From Brooklawnia propionicigenes (GTDB lineage: Bacteria; Actinomycetota; Actinomycetes; Propionibacteriales; Propionibacteriaceae): a stretch of DNA of 64,000 nucleotides. Position numbers and translations under genes: made by a program. Below are positions 43,230 to 51,501 of the stretch, in pieces. The notes under the pieces were generated by a model. The model had not been told where the DNA came from. It worked only from the letters and a program-made list of their open reading frames with translations, and ran no database searches. Position 1 is the first letter of the stretch; every line of letters begins with the position of its first letter. The DNA is taken from the NCBI RefSeq assembly GCF_030297015.1, contig NZ_AP028056.1, positions 2,614,939 to 2,678,938 on the forward strand, read 5' to 3'.

Positions 43230-45602
43230 TCAGTCGGTGAAGCCCATTTGCCGGTACGCCGACCGGCGCCTTGAGTACTGCGCATTGAGGACGGGGACGC
43301 TTGCATCGAGGTAGTCGTGTACGGCGACTTCGGTCTTGCCTTCGTGCCGGCGCAGCGCGCGGCCGACGGCTTGGATGAGCAGTCCGGGGTAGGAGATGGG
43401 CCCGGCGAGGAAGACGGTGTCGATGGCGGGTGCATCGAATCCTTCACCGCCGTAGGGGACGGTGGTCATGACAAGAAGCGGGTCGCCCGGGTAAGCGTCG
43501 GCGATCTTGGCTCGGATGGCGGCCAGTGCTTTGGCGCCGGTGCCGCCGCGCATGATCAGCGCTTCCGTGTCGGGCAGCAGGCCGGCGAGCGCGGTGAGGT
43601 TGTCGCGGCGGCGGGACAGGACGAGGCACTTGCGGCCTTGGGCGAGTGCCGCAGCTATGTCGGCTGCGATCTGGCGGTTGCGTTCCGGGTCTTTGGCGAG
43701 CAGGCCGCCCAGTTGGGTGATCGCTCCAGGTGTGCTCAGGTCGAAGTCGTGCGGGCTGCGATAGGCGGTGGAGTGGATGTGCAGCACGCGACGCGGTCCG
43801 TCGTACGGGGTGACGAGGTTGGCTTCGTGGGGGAGCGTGTCGCGGATGGTGTGCCGGATGGGGCCGAGCTGCCAGTTGGTGACCTGCTCCAGTCCGTCCT
43901 TGCGTTCGGGTGTCGCCGTGAGGCCCAGCCACCAGGTGGCGCCGATCTGGGCTACGACGTTCTCGTAGGATCCGGCGGCGAGGTGGTGGCATTCGTCGAC
44001 GATCACCTGGCCGTAGCCCTGGGTGAGCTCCCGGATGTCCTGGGGGCTGTGTCGGGCCAGGGATTGCAGGAGCATGATGTCGACCTGTCCGCGGGTCTTG
44101 GCTCGTCCGCCGCCCAGCTGGCCGGTCTTGATGCCGAGGAGGTTGCGGACCTGTTCGCGCCACTGTGAGGCAAGTGCTGTCTTGTTGATGAGCACGAGCG
44201 TGGTGACTGAGCGTTCGGCGATGATGGCGCAGGCCATCACCGTCTTGCCCGAGCCGGTCGGCGCATAAAGGACGCCGTCCTCGTGAGCCAGCAACCTGTC
44301 GACGGCTGCTGCCTGCCGCTCGTCGAGTTCGCCGAGGAAGGACACGTCGAGTTCGTTGCCTTCGTTGCGGTTGTCCTCGCTGACCAGGTCACTTCCTGCT
44401 TGGGTGATCAGGTCGGCTGCTTGGTAGCGTAGCCCGCGCGGGAGGAGCAGGTCCCCGTTGACGGCGATGTCGAAGCCCTGGATGAAGCGGGGGATGTTCC
44501 AGGTCGACCGGCGGGCGCGTTGGGCCTCGTAGAACGCCGGGTTGTGGATGGTGGCCGCATGTCGTAGGGCTGCCGACAACTCGGGCGTCAGGTCCTCGTC
44601 CCGGATCGTCAACTGCGCCGCCAGCGTCGCCCGGACGCGAGTCGGGGGGCTGGGGTGGATGGCGGTCGCGGGCGAGGTTTCCAGTCTGGTGACCTCGAGC
44701 CCGACGACGAGCCGTTCCATTCGGCCGGCTGCTGCTACTTGGCGGGGAGTCATCCGGTCCAGGCGTGACAGGTACTCCCACTGGTCGGGCCACGGCTCCC
44801 AGGTGGCCAGGTCCACGAACAGGGTTGTGCCGCGTTTGGTGCGGCGGTTGCCGTTCAGGGGTGCGGCGATCAGGTTCCCGACCCCGGACGAGCCTGTCGG
44901 GACTGTGTCCTGGTTCGGGAACAACCGGTCGTAGCTGGCCAGCGGCATCGATCCGCGCAACGCCATCGCCCGGTGGATGCAGGCGGTCCCCATCGCCCGG
45001 GCGTCCGCCGCGGGAACTGGGGAGGTGAAGAACGTCCACACGTGTGCGCCTCTGCCGGACTGGGAGATCTCAAGCCCGCAGGGGACACCGAGGGACGCGG
45101 CGGCCTTCACGTACGCGTGCGCGTCCAGCATGGCCTGGGGACCGTCGAAGTCGGCGGCCAGCCACCAGCAGTTTCCGTCCGGCAGCAGCGGATACAGACC
45201 GATGAACAACTCATTGCCAGACCGCAGGTGCGCCTCGAGGACCTCGTTCGTCAACGGAAGCGGTCGACGATCCCACAACGAGCCCTTGCCGAACGAGTCC
45301 CGCACCGCCGGCGACCAGCCCTTCGTGCCTTTCCGCGGGTTCTCCCAGTATCGTGCGTACACGTCCCGGCGCGCCGCGAAGAGCTGCGCGTACAACGCCA
45401 GCTTCACTTCCGTCGGTGACGCGTTCGTCACCAAGCCTGGATCGGATGGGGCCAATGTCGGCTGGGACGGGGGTGGTTCCACCCCGTCGGTCACCTTGAG
45501 CAGGTTCCTCAACCGCAGGTTCTCCACCCGAAGCGCCGTCAACTGGCGCTCCAGATCAGCCCGGCGCGCCTGCGCGTCACCAAACCGGGAGACCGACATC
45601 AC
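43230..45602 (-). CDS. TOTE-type archaeo-eukaryotic primase fused to SF2 helicase
   Basis: This 790-residue protein has a short coiled coil (about 10-40; ERQLTALRVENLRLRNLL), an archaeo-eukaryotic-primase domain (about 65-290) with WWLAADFDG (metal aspartates) and SQSGRGAHVWTFF (catalytic histidine), then a DEAD-like SF2 helicase: Walker A YAPTGSGKT, VIVDECHHLA, GLTATPERKDG and QAVGRALRRHEG. This is the domain order of TOTE conflict systems, presumed antiviral. The restriction-endonuclease component usual in TOTE systems is not visible next to it. It follows the HEPN gene by 2 bp, so they may be co-transcribed. GTG 45602 or ATG 45599. Confidence 0.85.
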   Translation of the reverse strand: MMSVSRFGDAQARRADLERQLTALRVENLRLRNLLKVTDGVEPPPSQPTLAPSDPGLVTNASPTEVKLALYAQLFAARRDVYARYWENPRKGTKGWSPAVRDSFGKGSLWDRRPLPLTNEVLEAHLRSGNELFIGLYPLLPDGNCWWLAADFDGPQAMLDAHAYVKAAASLGVPCGLEISQSGRGAHVWTFFTSPVPAADARAMGTACIHRAMALRGSMPLASYDRLFPNQDTVPTGSSGVGNLIAAPLNGNRRTKRGTTLFVDLATWEPWPDQWEYLSRLDRMTPRQVAAAGRMERLVVGLEVTRLETSPATAIHPSPPTRVRATLAAQLTIRDEDLTPELSAALRHAATIHNPAFYEAQRARRSTWNIPRFIQGFDIAVNGDLLLPRGLRYQAADLITQAGSDLVSEDNRNEGNELDVSFLGELDERQAAAVDRLLAHEDGVLYAPTGSGKTVMACAIIAERSVTTLVLINKTALASQWREQVRNLLGIKTGQLGGGRAKTRGQVDIMLLQSLARHSPQDIRELTQGYGQVIVDECHHLAAGSYENVVAQIGATWWLGLTATPERKDGLEQVTNWQLGPIRHTIRDTLPHEANLVTPYDGPRRVLHIHSTAYRSPHDFDLSTPGAITQLGGLLAKDPERNRQIAADIAAALAQGRKCLVLSRRRDNLTALAGLLPDTEALIMRGGTGAKALAAIRAKIADAYPGDPLLVMTTVPYGGEGFDAPAIDTVFLAGPISYPGLLIQAVGRALRRHEGKTEVAVHDYLDASVPVLNAQYSRRRSAYRQMGFTD

Positions 45603-45604
45603 AG

Positions 45605-46057
45605 TCAGTCCCGGTCGCTCTCACTGGCGCCTGCGCTCCCAACAGAGCGTGTGTCCTTGAGTTGCCTGTCGACATGCGTGGGCTCGCCGAGCGCGGCGTC
45701 ACCCACGGCCCGCTCGTCGCCGATTGCGGCTGATTGATGAAGGAGGACGCGCTGCCTGATGCGGCTCATGATGGAGGGAACGTCGTGGATCATGGTCTCG
45801 CGGATGATGGTGGTGTCGACCAGCAGGTAGCCGTGCGCAATGCGGTTCCGCATGCCCCACATGAGCGGCCAGACCTCGCCGAAGATGTCCTCCCGCTCGT
45901 CGGAGTCGATCGCGGCGAGCGCCTCGATCCCAGCGGACAAGCGCATGCACACCGCGTCGATGACCAGACGCTCTTCAAGGCCCTGCTCGGCGTGGGTCTG
46001 CATGATCTCGAAGTGCGCCAACGCGTCTTGAAGGATCTCGATCGTGGTCCGGCTCAC
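45605..46057 (-). CDS. HEPN domain toxin (HepT-like)
   Basis: This 150-residue HEPN RNase-like protein is paired with the MNT gene upstream. The helical domain ends in the catalytic RX4-6H motif, here RNRIAHGYLLVD, seen in HepT toxins and DUF86 proteins. Preceding helices IEILQDALAHFEIMQTHA and RLVIDAVCMRLSAGIEAL match the family. The C-terminal 35 residues are polar and probably disordered. The GTG start overlaps the MNT stop (GTGA). In characterised HEPN/MNT modules the HEPN toxin cleaves RNA until it is modified by the nucleotidyltransferase. Confidence 0.88.
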   Translation of the reverse strand: MSRTTIEILQDALAHFEIMQTHAEQGLEERLVIDAVCMRLSAGIEALAAIDSDEREDIFGEVWPLMWGMRNRIAHGYLLVDTTIIRETMIHDVPSIMSRIRQRVLLHQSAAIGDERAVGDAALGEPTHVDRQLKDTRSVGSAGASESDRD

Positions 46058-46524
46058 AGTGCCACGGCCTCGGCCAGGATCCGGTCGCGTAGCTCGGGCC
46101 GCAGCACCGAGTCGGGCACGACATCCACCGGGCAACCCACCACTCGGCTTACGGCGCGCTCCAGGACGCCGAGTTGTATCAAGCTGAGGGGTCGTTCCAT
46201 GGTGAACAGCAAGTCGATGTCGGAATCCTCCCGATCCTCCCCAGTGGCGACCGACCCGAACACTCGGACGTTGCTGCCACCAGCCTCAGCCACCAGACGC
46301 TTCACCTCGGCGGCGTGCTTACGCAGCCGACGCCCCAGCGAGGATGTCCCATGGAAGCGAAGCAGACGGGACACCTCGGGCTGGCTGCGGCCGATCTCGG
46401 CGGCGATCTGCGTCTGGGTCATTCCCGCTGCGGCCGCCTGCCGCACAGCCCGGACCAGTTCGGCGCGCGCACGCGAGATTCGGTAGTCGGCGTCGCGGGC
46501 TACCTCTGCCAGACTGCTCGTCAT
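46054..46524 (-). CDS. MNT nucleotidyltransferase antitoxin with N-terminal HTH
   Basis: This 156-residue protein has an Xre-like helix-turn-helix (AGMTQTQIAAEIGRSQPEVS, about 34-53) and a minimal nucleotidyltransferase domain with VFGSVATGEDREDSDIDLLF (GSx10DxD). In MntA/HepT systems this enzyme AMPylates the HEPN toxin. The fused HTH suggests autorepression at the palindrome just upstream. The ATG is 6 nt after a TATAAT box, so the mRNA is leaderless. Confidence 0.88.
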   Translation of the reverse strand: MTSSLAEVARDADYRISRARAELVRAVRQAAAAGMTQTQIAAEIGRSQPEVSRLLRFHGTSSLGRRLRKHAAEVKRLVAEAGGSNVRVFGSVATGEDREDSDIDLLFTMERPLSLIQLGVLERAVSRVVGCPVDVVPDSVLRPELRDRILAEAVAL

Positions 46525-46530
46525 GGCCTC

Positions 46531-46548
46531 ATTATAGCAACGGCTATA
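46531..46548 (-). promoter_or_regulatory. Leaderless promoter and operator palindrome of the MNT/HEPN operon
   Basis: On the minus strand TGCTATAAT is an extended, perfect -10 (hexamer at 46536-46531), followed by 6 nt and ATG. It overlaps TATAGC-AACG-GCTATA (46533-46548), a perfect 6-bp inverted repeat suited to binding by the MNT helix-turn-helix. Repressor binding would cover the -10. Confidence 0.65.
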
Positions 46549-46700
46549 CGTACTGAGTGTCCGCGGTCCGTGCCCAGGCGGCTCACGCAACCCCCCGGCG
46601 GACTGTTGAGTTCAGGGATGGAGTAGCGCCCGATTGAGATGGGCGCACGCGAAAGGCCTTGTCAGGGCCAGGGTGGGGCGACAGGTCGGCGAGCAATCTC

Positions 46701-46722
46701 GGTGCCCCAGATAAGCCCCAAG
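46701..46722 (+). repeat. 22-bp direct repeat near the right end of the island
   Basis: GGTGCCCCAGATAAGCCCCA then AG, one mismatch to 29879-29900. Confidence 0.6.
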
Positions 46723-46788
46723 TGGTGCCCGGAACCCAAGACCGCTCCGCATCGTCCCTTGTCAGATGGGGGTTATGCAGGTGACTTG

Positions 46789-46816
46789 CCGCAGGTTCGA
46801 GTCCTGTCGCCCCGAC
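46789..46816 (+). repeat. attR-like copy of the tRNA-Pro 3' end (28 nt)
   Basis: Exact copy of 29700-29727 (CCGCAGGTTCGAG ... CGCCCCGAC). The tRNA 5' half and anticodon arm are missing, so it is an attachment remnant and not a tRNA gene. Confidence 0.85.
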
Positions 46817-46863
46817 CAAGGGTGAAACCCCGATCCGATGATCCCGCTCGATAGGCTGCTGCG

Positions 46864-47409
46864 ATGATCGAGTTCATCGTCTTCTGCATCCCGTCGGTCG
46901 TCTATGTGATCGTGCAGTCTCGCGGGCAGGGTCAGGACGTGGAATCGTCACTTCAACGAGTCGGCGCAACGTGGGGATCTCCCTCCGGGTACCGATGGGC
47001 GCTCGTCCTGCTGCTTCCGATCCTGCTGACCGGCTGGCTGGCGATCACAGTCATCCCCGCTGAGATTCTGGACGATCCTGGCGTCACGGTTGGCCGTATC
47101 ACCTCGGTCGGCGCCGCGGTCGGCGTGGTGGCGCGGGCGGTCGGCGAGGAGGTCTTCTTTCGCGGGTTGCTGGGTGGGGTGCTGATGCGCCGGCTCGGAT
47201 TCGGTTGGGGGAATCTGCTTCAGGCGGCAGCATTCATCGTGCCGCACCTCGCGCTTGTCCTGATCGACGCCCGCATCTGGCCGATCATTCCGGTCCAGTT
47301 CGCTGCGGGTTGGCTGTTCGGATGGCTGCGATACAAGACGGGAACGTTCGTGCCCGGCGCCGCACTTCACTTCGTCACCAACATCGTCGCCGGACTCGTC
47401 GTCGGCTAG
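46864..47409 (+). CDS. CPBP family intramembrane metalloprotease
   Basis: This 181-residue membrane protein has about five hydrophobic segments. CPBP/Abi motifs are present: GEEVFFRGLLGGVL (EExxxR), the H of IVPHLALVLIDA, and LHFVTNIVAG. Bacterial members include CAAX-type proteases and self-immunity proteins of bacteriocins. It is the first gene outside the island, 47 bp after the right repeat. Function here not known. Confidence 0.85.
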   Translation: MIEFIVFCIPSVVYVIVQSRGQGQDVESSLQRVGATWGSPSGYRWALVLLLPILLTGWLAITVIPAEILDDPGVTVGRITSVGAAVGVVARAVGEEVFFRGLLGGVLMRRLGFGWGNLLQAAAFIVPHLALVLIDARIWPIIPVQFAAGWLFGWLRYKTGTFVPGAALHFVTNIVAGLVVG

Positions 47410-47439
47410 CAGGGCGCGGAGCGCACCGAGCATCCGGTG

Positions 47440-48462
47440 CTACTCGGCTGGGGTGGTCCGCCGTAAGGGGCATCCGCACGACTCGCGCAATTCGAGCGTG
47501 AACGGTACCCGGACGAACTTGGGTACCGACTCGGGCGGACTGTCAACGATGTCTAGTGCGGCTTCGGCGATCAGGTCGGTGGGCTGGCGCACCGAGGTGA
47601 GCGGGGGAATCAGGAACGGGCTCAACTCCGTGGCGTCGATGGAGACCACGGCGACGTCGCCCGGAACCGACAATCCGACGCGATGAAGCGCACTCAGCGC
47701 TCCGATCGCCTGGGTGTCGTTGGACACGAAGAGCCCGTCCGGCAGCTCTGGCTGGCTGAAGAGCTCCATGGTGGCATCGAAGCCACCCTGGAATGAGTAT
47801 TCGGCCCGACGCACGAGGTGCTGGGTCTGTTGCGGCGGATAAGCCGTCTCGTCCCGCCAGCCCCGGTACCGGACGCTGAAGACCCCATGCTCGACAGGAC
47901 CCAGCACTGCGGCGATGCGCTGGCGTCCATGCTCCAGCAGGTGCCGTACCGCCGCGCGGGCCGCTGCGCGCTGCGCGATGCCCACGGGCACGACCTGATC
48001 GGACCCGAAGCGCAACACATTGACGGCTCCGTGCGCAACCGATGAGGTGCCTACCTGCAGCGTCGGTCCGATGACTAGCACTGCGTCCACCCGCCGGTGC
48101 CAGAAGGTCTGCAGCATCTGCTGCTCAGCGGATGGATGATAGGCCGTCGATCCGACGAGCACGGCCTTGCCCCGCTTGGAGGCTTGGCGTTCGACCTCGG
48201 CGACGAGGTCGGAGAAGAACGGGCCGTTGAAGTTGGGCACCAGCATCCCGATGGCGTTCGAGTCGGACCCCCGGAAGGACAGCGCCACCGGATCGGGGCG
48301 ATAGCCGAGCTCCTCGATCGCGCGCAGTACTCGTTGTCGAGTCTCCTCGGACACGAACTTCGGTCCGTTGTTGACGACGTAGCTGACAGTGGCCGGCGAC
48401 GTCCCGGCACGCCTCGCGACGTCGGCTCTGGTGGGGTTCCTGCGGGGGATTGTGGACGACAA
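47440..48462 (-). CDS. LacI family transcriptional regulator of the transketolase sugar operon
   Basis: This 340-residue regulator begins NPTRADVARRAGTSPATVSYV (LacI headpiece near residue 8) and has the sensor domain (AIGMLVPNFNGPFFSDLV, GLFVSNDTQAIGALSAL, VAVVSIDATELSPFLIPPLTSV). I chose TTG 48462 since GAGGAG lies 7 nt upstream and homology starts there; the long upstream extension is not LacI-like. It is divergent from the symporter/transketolase operon, and near-palindromic sites overlap that promoter. Confidence 0.87.
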   Translation of the reverse strand: MSSTIPRRNPTRADVARRAGTSPATVSYVVNNGPKFVSEETRQRVLRAIEELGYRPDPVALSFRGSDSNAIGMLVPNFNGPFFSDLVAEVERQASKRGKAVLVGSTAYHPSAEQQMLQTFWHRRVDAVLVIGPTLQVGTSSVAHGAVNVLRFGSDQVVPVGIAQRAAARAAVRHLLEHGRQRIAAVLGPVEHGVFSVRYRGWRDETAYPPQQTQHLVRRAEYSFQGGFDATMELFSQPELPDGLFVSNDTQAIGALSALHRVGLSVPGDVAVVSIDATELSPFLIPPLTSVRQPTDLIAEAALDIVDSPPESVPKFVRVPFTLELRESCGCPLRRTTPAE

Positions 48463-48815
48463 ACGAAGTACTCCTCTGGCTACCAGGCGATCGGACGTCC
48501 GGAGTCCGGCTACAAGCGCCCGGCCCGCCAGGCGTTGACCGCACTGAGAAGCAATGTTAAGGCATCCTGCGCCGCACATCCGGCTCATCTTGCGGGCGCG
48601 GTGCTTGATGTGTGCGGCCGCAGTCGCCTCTTTGTAACGCTGACACGACCAATCCGGAGGGCGTTCAGAAACTCATAGGTGACACGTAGCGTCTAGATTT
48701 CGAGTTGGCTCTTCCAATCCAGGTGATACGTGTCATATAGTGACTACCGCCAGCTGGTCGTTGCGGGCGATGACGCCCGAGCCAGCACCAGGATTCAGTC
48801 TAGGAAGGATGGCTC
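48463..48815. other. 353-bp divergent regulatory region of the transketolase operon
   Basis: No gene is seen. It contains the LacI-gene ribosome-binding site at one end, repeated TGAYACGTA elements near 48680-48691 and 48724-48735, and a TATAGT -10 at 48736-48741. Confidence 0.55.
48680..48741 (+). promoter_or_regulatory. Putative LacI operators and -10 box
   Basis: TGATACGTGTCA at 48724-48735 is near-palindromic with a central CG; TGACACGTA at 48680-48688 is a related half. TATAGT follows immediately at 48736-48741, so a bound repressor would block RNA polymerase. No convincing -35 at 17 bp. Confidence 0.5.
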
Positions 48816-50408
48816 GTGAGCTATCAGAGCGCGCTTTCGGCTGCCACTTCAGACAAACCCAAATGGGAGATGTCGGGCGCCGCGCCGGGATACTATCTGC
48901 TCAAGACCAGAGAAATACTCGGTTATTCATCCGTTGACTTCGCCATGAACCTCGTATTCCAGGCGATCATGATGTACATCACCTTCTTCTACACCGATAT
49001 CTTCGGATTGCGGGTAGCTGACGTGACGTTGATGTTCCTGCTGTCGAGATTCGTGGACGCCTTCGCCGACCCGATCATGGGCACGATCGCGGAGCGATCG
49101 AATCCATCCAGAGGCAAGTACAAGTCGTGGCTGATCTACGGGGCGGTGCCCTTCGGTGTGATGGCAGTCCTCACCTACACCACGCCCAACTTCAGCTACG
49201 GATGGAAGCTGCTGTGGGCATATGTGACGTACAACCTGCTGAACATCCTCTACTCGGTGATCATCAACCCGTATATCTCGCTGGCGAGCGTGATGACGGC
49301 AGATCCGGCGCAGCGCACCAAGCTACAGAGCGTTCGCATGATGTGCGCGCAGAGCGGCGGCGTCATCGTCGCCCTGGCACTGCCGCTGGTCAGCGGCTGG
49401 CTCTCGCAATTCCTGTCGCTGCAGAGCAGCTACATGGTCACCACCGGCGTGCTCGCCATTGTCATGGTTGCGACCTTGTTCTGGGCCTCAACTCAGGTGG
49501 TGGAGCGAATCAAGGTCACCTCCCACGAGGACCCGCCCGGATTCAAGGACGTGATCTACCAGTTGACCCACAACAAGTACGTGGTGTTGATGTTCCTGCT
49601 GTTCTTCGGCGTCTACGGTTTCAACACGGTTCAGTCGTCCTCGGGCGTGTACTACATGACCTATTTCGCCATGCGGCCCGATATGGTCGCCTGGTTCTCG
49701 ATGATGAACGTGCTGCCGTCGGTTGTTGGCGTCGCCGTCGTGCCGTGGCTGATCAGGAACTTCCGCAAGCGCGGCACTGTGATGCTCGGGCTGACGGTCG
49801 GCGCAGCCGGGGCCTTGCTGCTCGGCCTGCTGCCGGCGACCAGCGTCGCCTTGATGCTGGCTTTCCGCGGTCTGAGCTCGTTCGGCTACGGCATCTTGAT
49901 GGGCAGCCTGTGGGCGATCATCACCGACCCGGTCGAGTACGGCGATCTGCACACCGGCCGTCGGCTGACCGCGATCGTGATGACGCTCATCGGACTCGGC
50001 CTCAAGTTCTCCATGCTGCTCGGCGGCGTCTTGCCGACCCTGATCCTGAGTGCCGTGCACTACGAGCCGGGAGTTGCGCAGCAGACCCAGCAGTCGCTCA
50101 ACGGCATCCATCTGATGTCCTCGTGGCTGCCGGCCGGCATCCTCATCGTCACCTTGATCATCTTCGGGCTGTCCTATGACCTCACTGAGGAGAAGGTCGC
50201 CCAGATCCAGCACAAGATCGCCGTCCGAGACGGGTTGCTCGCTCCCGTGAACGACGAGGAACGAGCTCTGGTCGCCGAGGGCGAGGCGCTGCGCGCTGCC
50301 GCGGCCCGCAAGCACGACGCCGACACCCTGCTCGGGGGCGCGCAGGGATCCCTTTCCACGATCGATTCCCATGACGAACGCGAAACAACGGAAGGCTTCG
50401 AGAAATGA
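48816..50408 (+). CDS. GPH-family sugar:cation symporter (MFS)
   Basis: This 530-residue protein of about 12 membrane segments belongs to the glycoside-pentoside-hexuronide:cation family (MelB, UidB, YihO). Diagnostic regions: FADPIMGTIAERSNPSRGKYKSWLIYG (split) between segments 2 and 3, with the cation-site acidic residues, and SLWAIITDPVEYGDLHTGRR in the C-half. The N-terminus carries an extra 40 residues and the C-terminus a long hydrophilic tail. It would import a sugar or sugar acid for the enzymes encoded downstream. GTG start after AGGAAGG. Confidence 0.88.
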   Translation: MSYQSALSAATSDKPKWEMSGAAPGYYLLKTREILGYSSVDFAMNLVFQAIMMYITFFYTDIFGLRVADVTLMFLLSRFVDAFADPIMGTIAERSNPSRGKYKSWLIYGAVPFGVMAVLTYTTPNFSYGWKLLWAYVTYNLLNILYSVIINPYISLASVMTADPAQRTKLQSVRMMCAQSGGVIVALALPLVSGWLSQFLSLQSSYMVTTGVLAIVMVATLFWASTQVVERIKVTSHEDPPGFKDVIYQLTHNKYVVLMFLLFFGVYGFNTVQSSSGVYYMTYFAMRPDMVAWFSMMNVLPSVVGVAVVPWLIRNFRKRGTVMLGLTVGAAGALLLGLLPATSVALMLAFRGLSSFGYGILMGSLWAIITDPVEYGDLHTGRRLTAIVMTLIGLGLKFSMLLGGVLPTLILSAVHYEPGVAQQTQQSLNGIHLMSSWLPAGILIVTLIIFGLSYDLTEEKVAQIQHKIAVRDGLLAPVNDEERALVAEGEALRAAAARKHDADTLLGGAQGSLSTIDSHDERETTEGFEK

Positions 50409-51463
50409 AGTGTGTGCATGTAGTGAAGATCGGCAGTCTGAGGGATCCCGATCCCCAGACCCGGGGCGCCGTCGGAGTCCTCGATATACCCCAGCAGCCG
50501 CTCGGGGACGAGGACGTCCGCATCAAGGTGGCCTACTGCTCGATCTGCGGTTCGGATCCCCACCTGGTCGAGGGAATCTTCGGAACCGACGTCCCCATCG
50601 GTATCGGCCACGAGCTGTCCGGTGTTGTCGTGGAGCTGGGCCCGAAAGCGACCAAGAAGGGACTGAAGGTCGGCGACCGGGTCGCGGGGAACTTCGTCCG
50701 TTTCTGCGGGACCTGTTATTACTGCCAGAACGGGCAGCAGCAGTTCTGCGAGTCGCTACAGGAGTACAACCGTCCCGGCATGGCCGAGACGATCGTGTGG
50801 CACGAGTCGCAGGTGTACAAGCTGCCCGACGACGTGCCGCTGCGGGTCGGCTGCTTGCTCGAGCCCACGTCGGTGGCCGTGCGGGTGATGGACAAGGTGC
50901 GCCCGAAGGTGGGCGAGCGGGTCGCCATCTGCGGCGCCGGTCCCATCGGCTTGTTGACCCTTCAGTTGATCAAGATCATGGGCGCCACGAGCTTGACGCT
51001 GATCGAGCCGATCGCCGAACGCCGGGAGCTTGCGATTGCCTACGGGGCCGATCACACCATCGATCCCATCAGCCAAGACGTCGTTGCCACCGCTCGGGAA
51101 CTGACCGGTGGCTTGGGCTACGACGTGGTCATCGACTGCTCGGGTTCGGTTCGCGGGATCGAGCCTCTTCCCCGGATCGCGGCCAGAGGGGGACGACTTG
51201 TCTTCGCCGCCATGTATCCCGGCAGCTACGAGTTCCCGCTGAACATTCACCAGTACTGCTACCTCAATGAGCTGACCATCACCGGGCTGTACATCTCGCC
51301 GTACACCTATCCGCGGGCTGCCCAGGTGATGTCGCGGCTCGATCTCGAGGCACTCACCCAGGCGGTCTTTGAGCTCGATGACGCGGTCGCGGCCTTCGAG
51401 GCCCAGGTGTCCGGCAAGTACCCGAAGGTCCTTATTCGTTGCAATCAGATCGAGGGGGAGTGA
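50405..51463 (+). CDS. Zinc-dependent alcohol dehydrogenase
   Basis: This 352-residue medium-chain dehydrogenase has a catalytic zinc site in YCSICGSDPH and IGHELSG, structural zinc cysteines CGTCYYCQNGQQQFC, and NAD fold ICGAGPIGLLTLQLIKIMG with an acidic LIEP. The start is coupled to the symporter gene (ATGA). It probably oxidises a hydroxyl of the imported compound. Similar to sorbitol and L-threonine/idonate dehydrogenases; the real substrate is not evident. Confidence 0.87.
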   Translation: MKCVHVVKIGSLRDPDPQTRGAVGVLDIPQQPLGDEDVRIKVAYCSICGSDPHLVEGIFGTDVPIGIGHELSGVVVELGPKATKKGLKVGDRVAGNFVRFCGTCYYCQNGQQQFCESLQEYNRPGMAETIVWHESQVYKLPDDVPLRVGCLLEPTSVAVRVMDKVRPKVGERVAICGAGPIGLLTLQLIKIMGATSLTLIEPIAERRELAIAYGADHTIDPISQDVVATARELTGGLGYDVVIDCSGSVRGIEPLPRIAARGGRLVFAAMYPGSYEFPLNIHQYCYLNELTITGLYISPYTYPRAAQVMSRLDLEALTQAVFELDDAVAAFEAQVSGKYPKVLIRCNQIEGE

Positions 51464-51479
51464 CCGGTTCACCGGTCAC
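51460..51479 (+). promoter_or_regulatory. Intercistronic hairpin (dehydrogenase/transketolase)
   Basis: GTGACCGGT (51460-51468) and ACCGGTCAC (51471-51479) form a compact stem overlapping the dehydrogenase stop codon, just before the AGGAGGG of the next gene. Confidence 0.5.
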
Positions 51480-51501
51480 GCTCCACACCACAGGAGGGCA
51501 G

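Larger units (their letters stand above)
29700..46816. mobile_element. Genomic island integrated in tRNA-Pro (about 17.1 kb)
   Basis: A 28-nt sequence made of the last 27 nt of tRNA-Pro plus one base (29700-29727) recurs exactly in direct orientation at 46789-46816, without the tRNA 5' half. This is the structure left by a tyrosine-recombinase element. Everything between is accessory: a putative biosynthetic operon pair, two IS elements, a TOTE-type primase-helicase and a HEPN/MNT pair. No integrase or excisionase is visible, so the element is probably immobile now or was mobilised in trans. Confidence 0.85.

Noticed and set aside
46789-46816. Second tRNA-Pro gene
   Set aside because: Only the T arm and 3' acceptor strand are present; the 5' half and anticodon arm are missing.
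46583-46819. Minus-strand frame reading MVGATGLEPAASHLHN at the island right end
   Set aside because: Phrases of this type come from the reverse strand of tRNA 3' ends and are common false genes.
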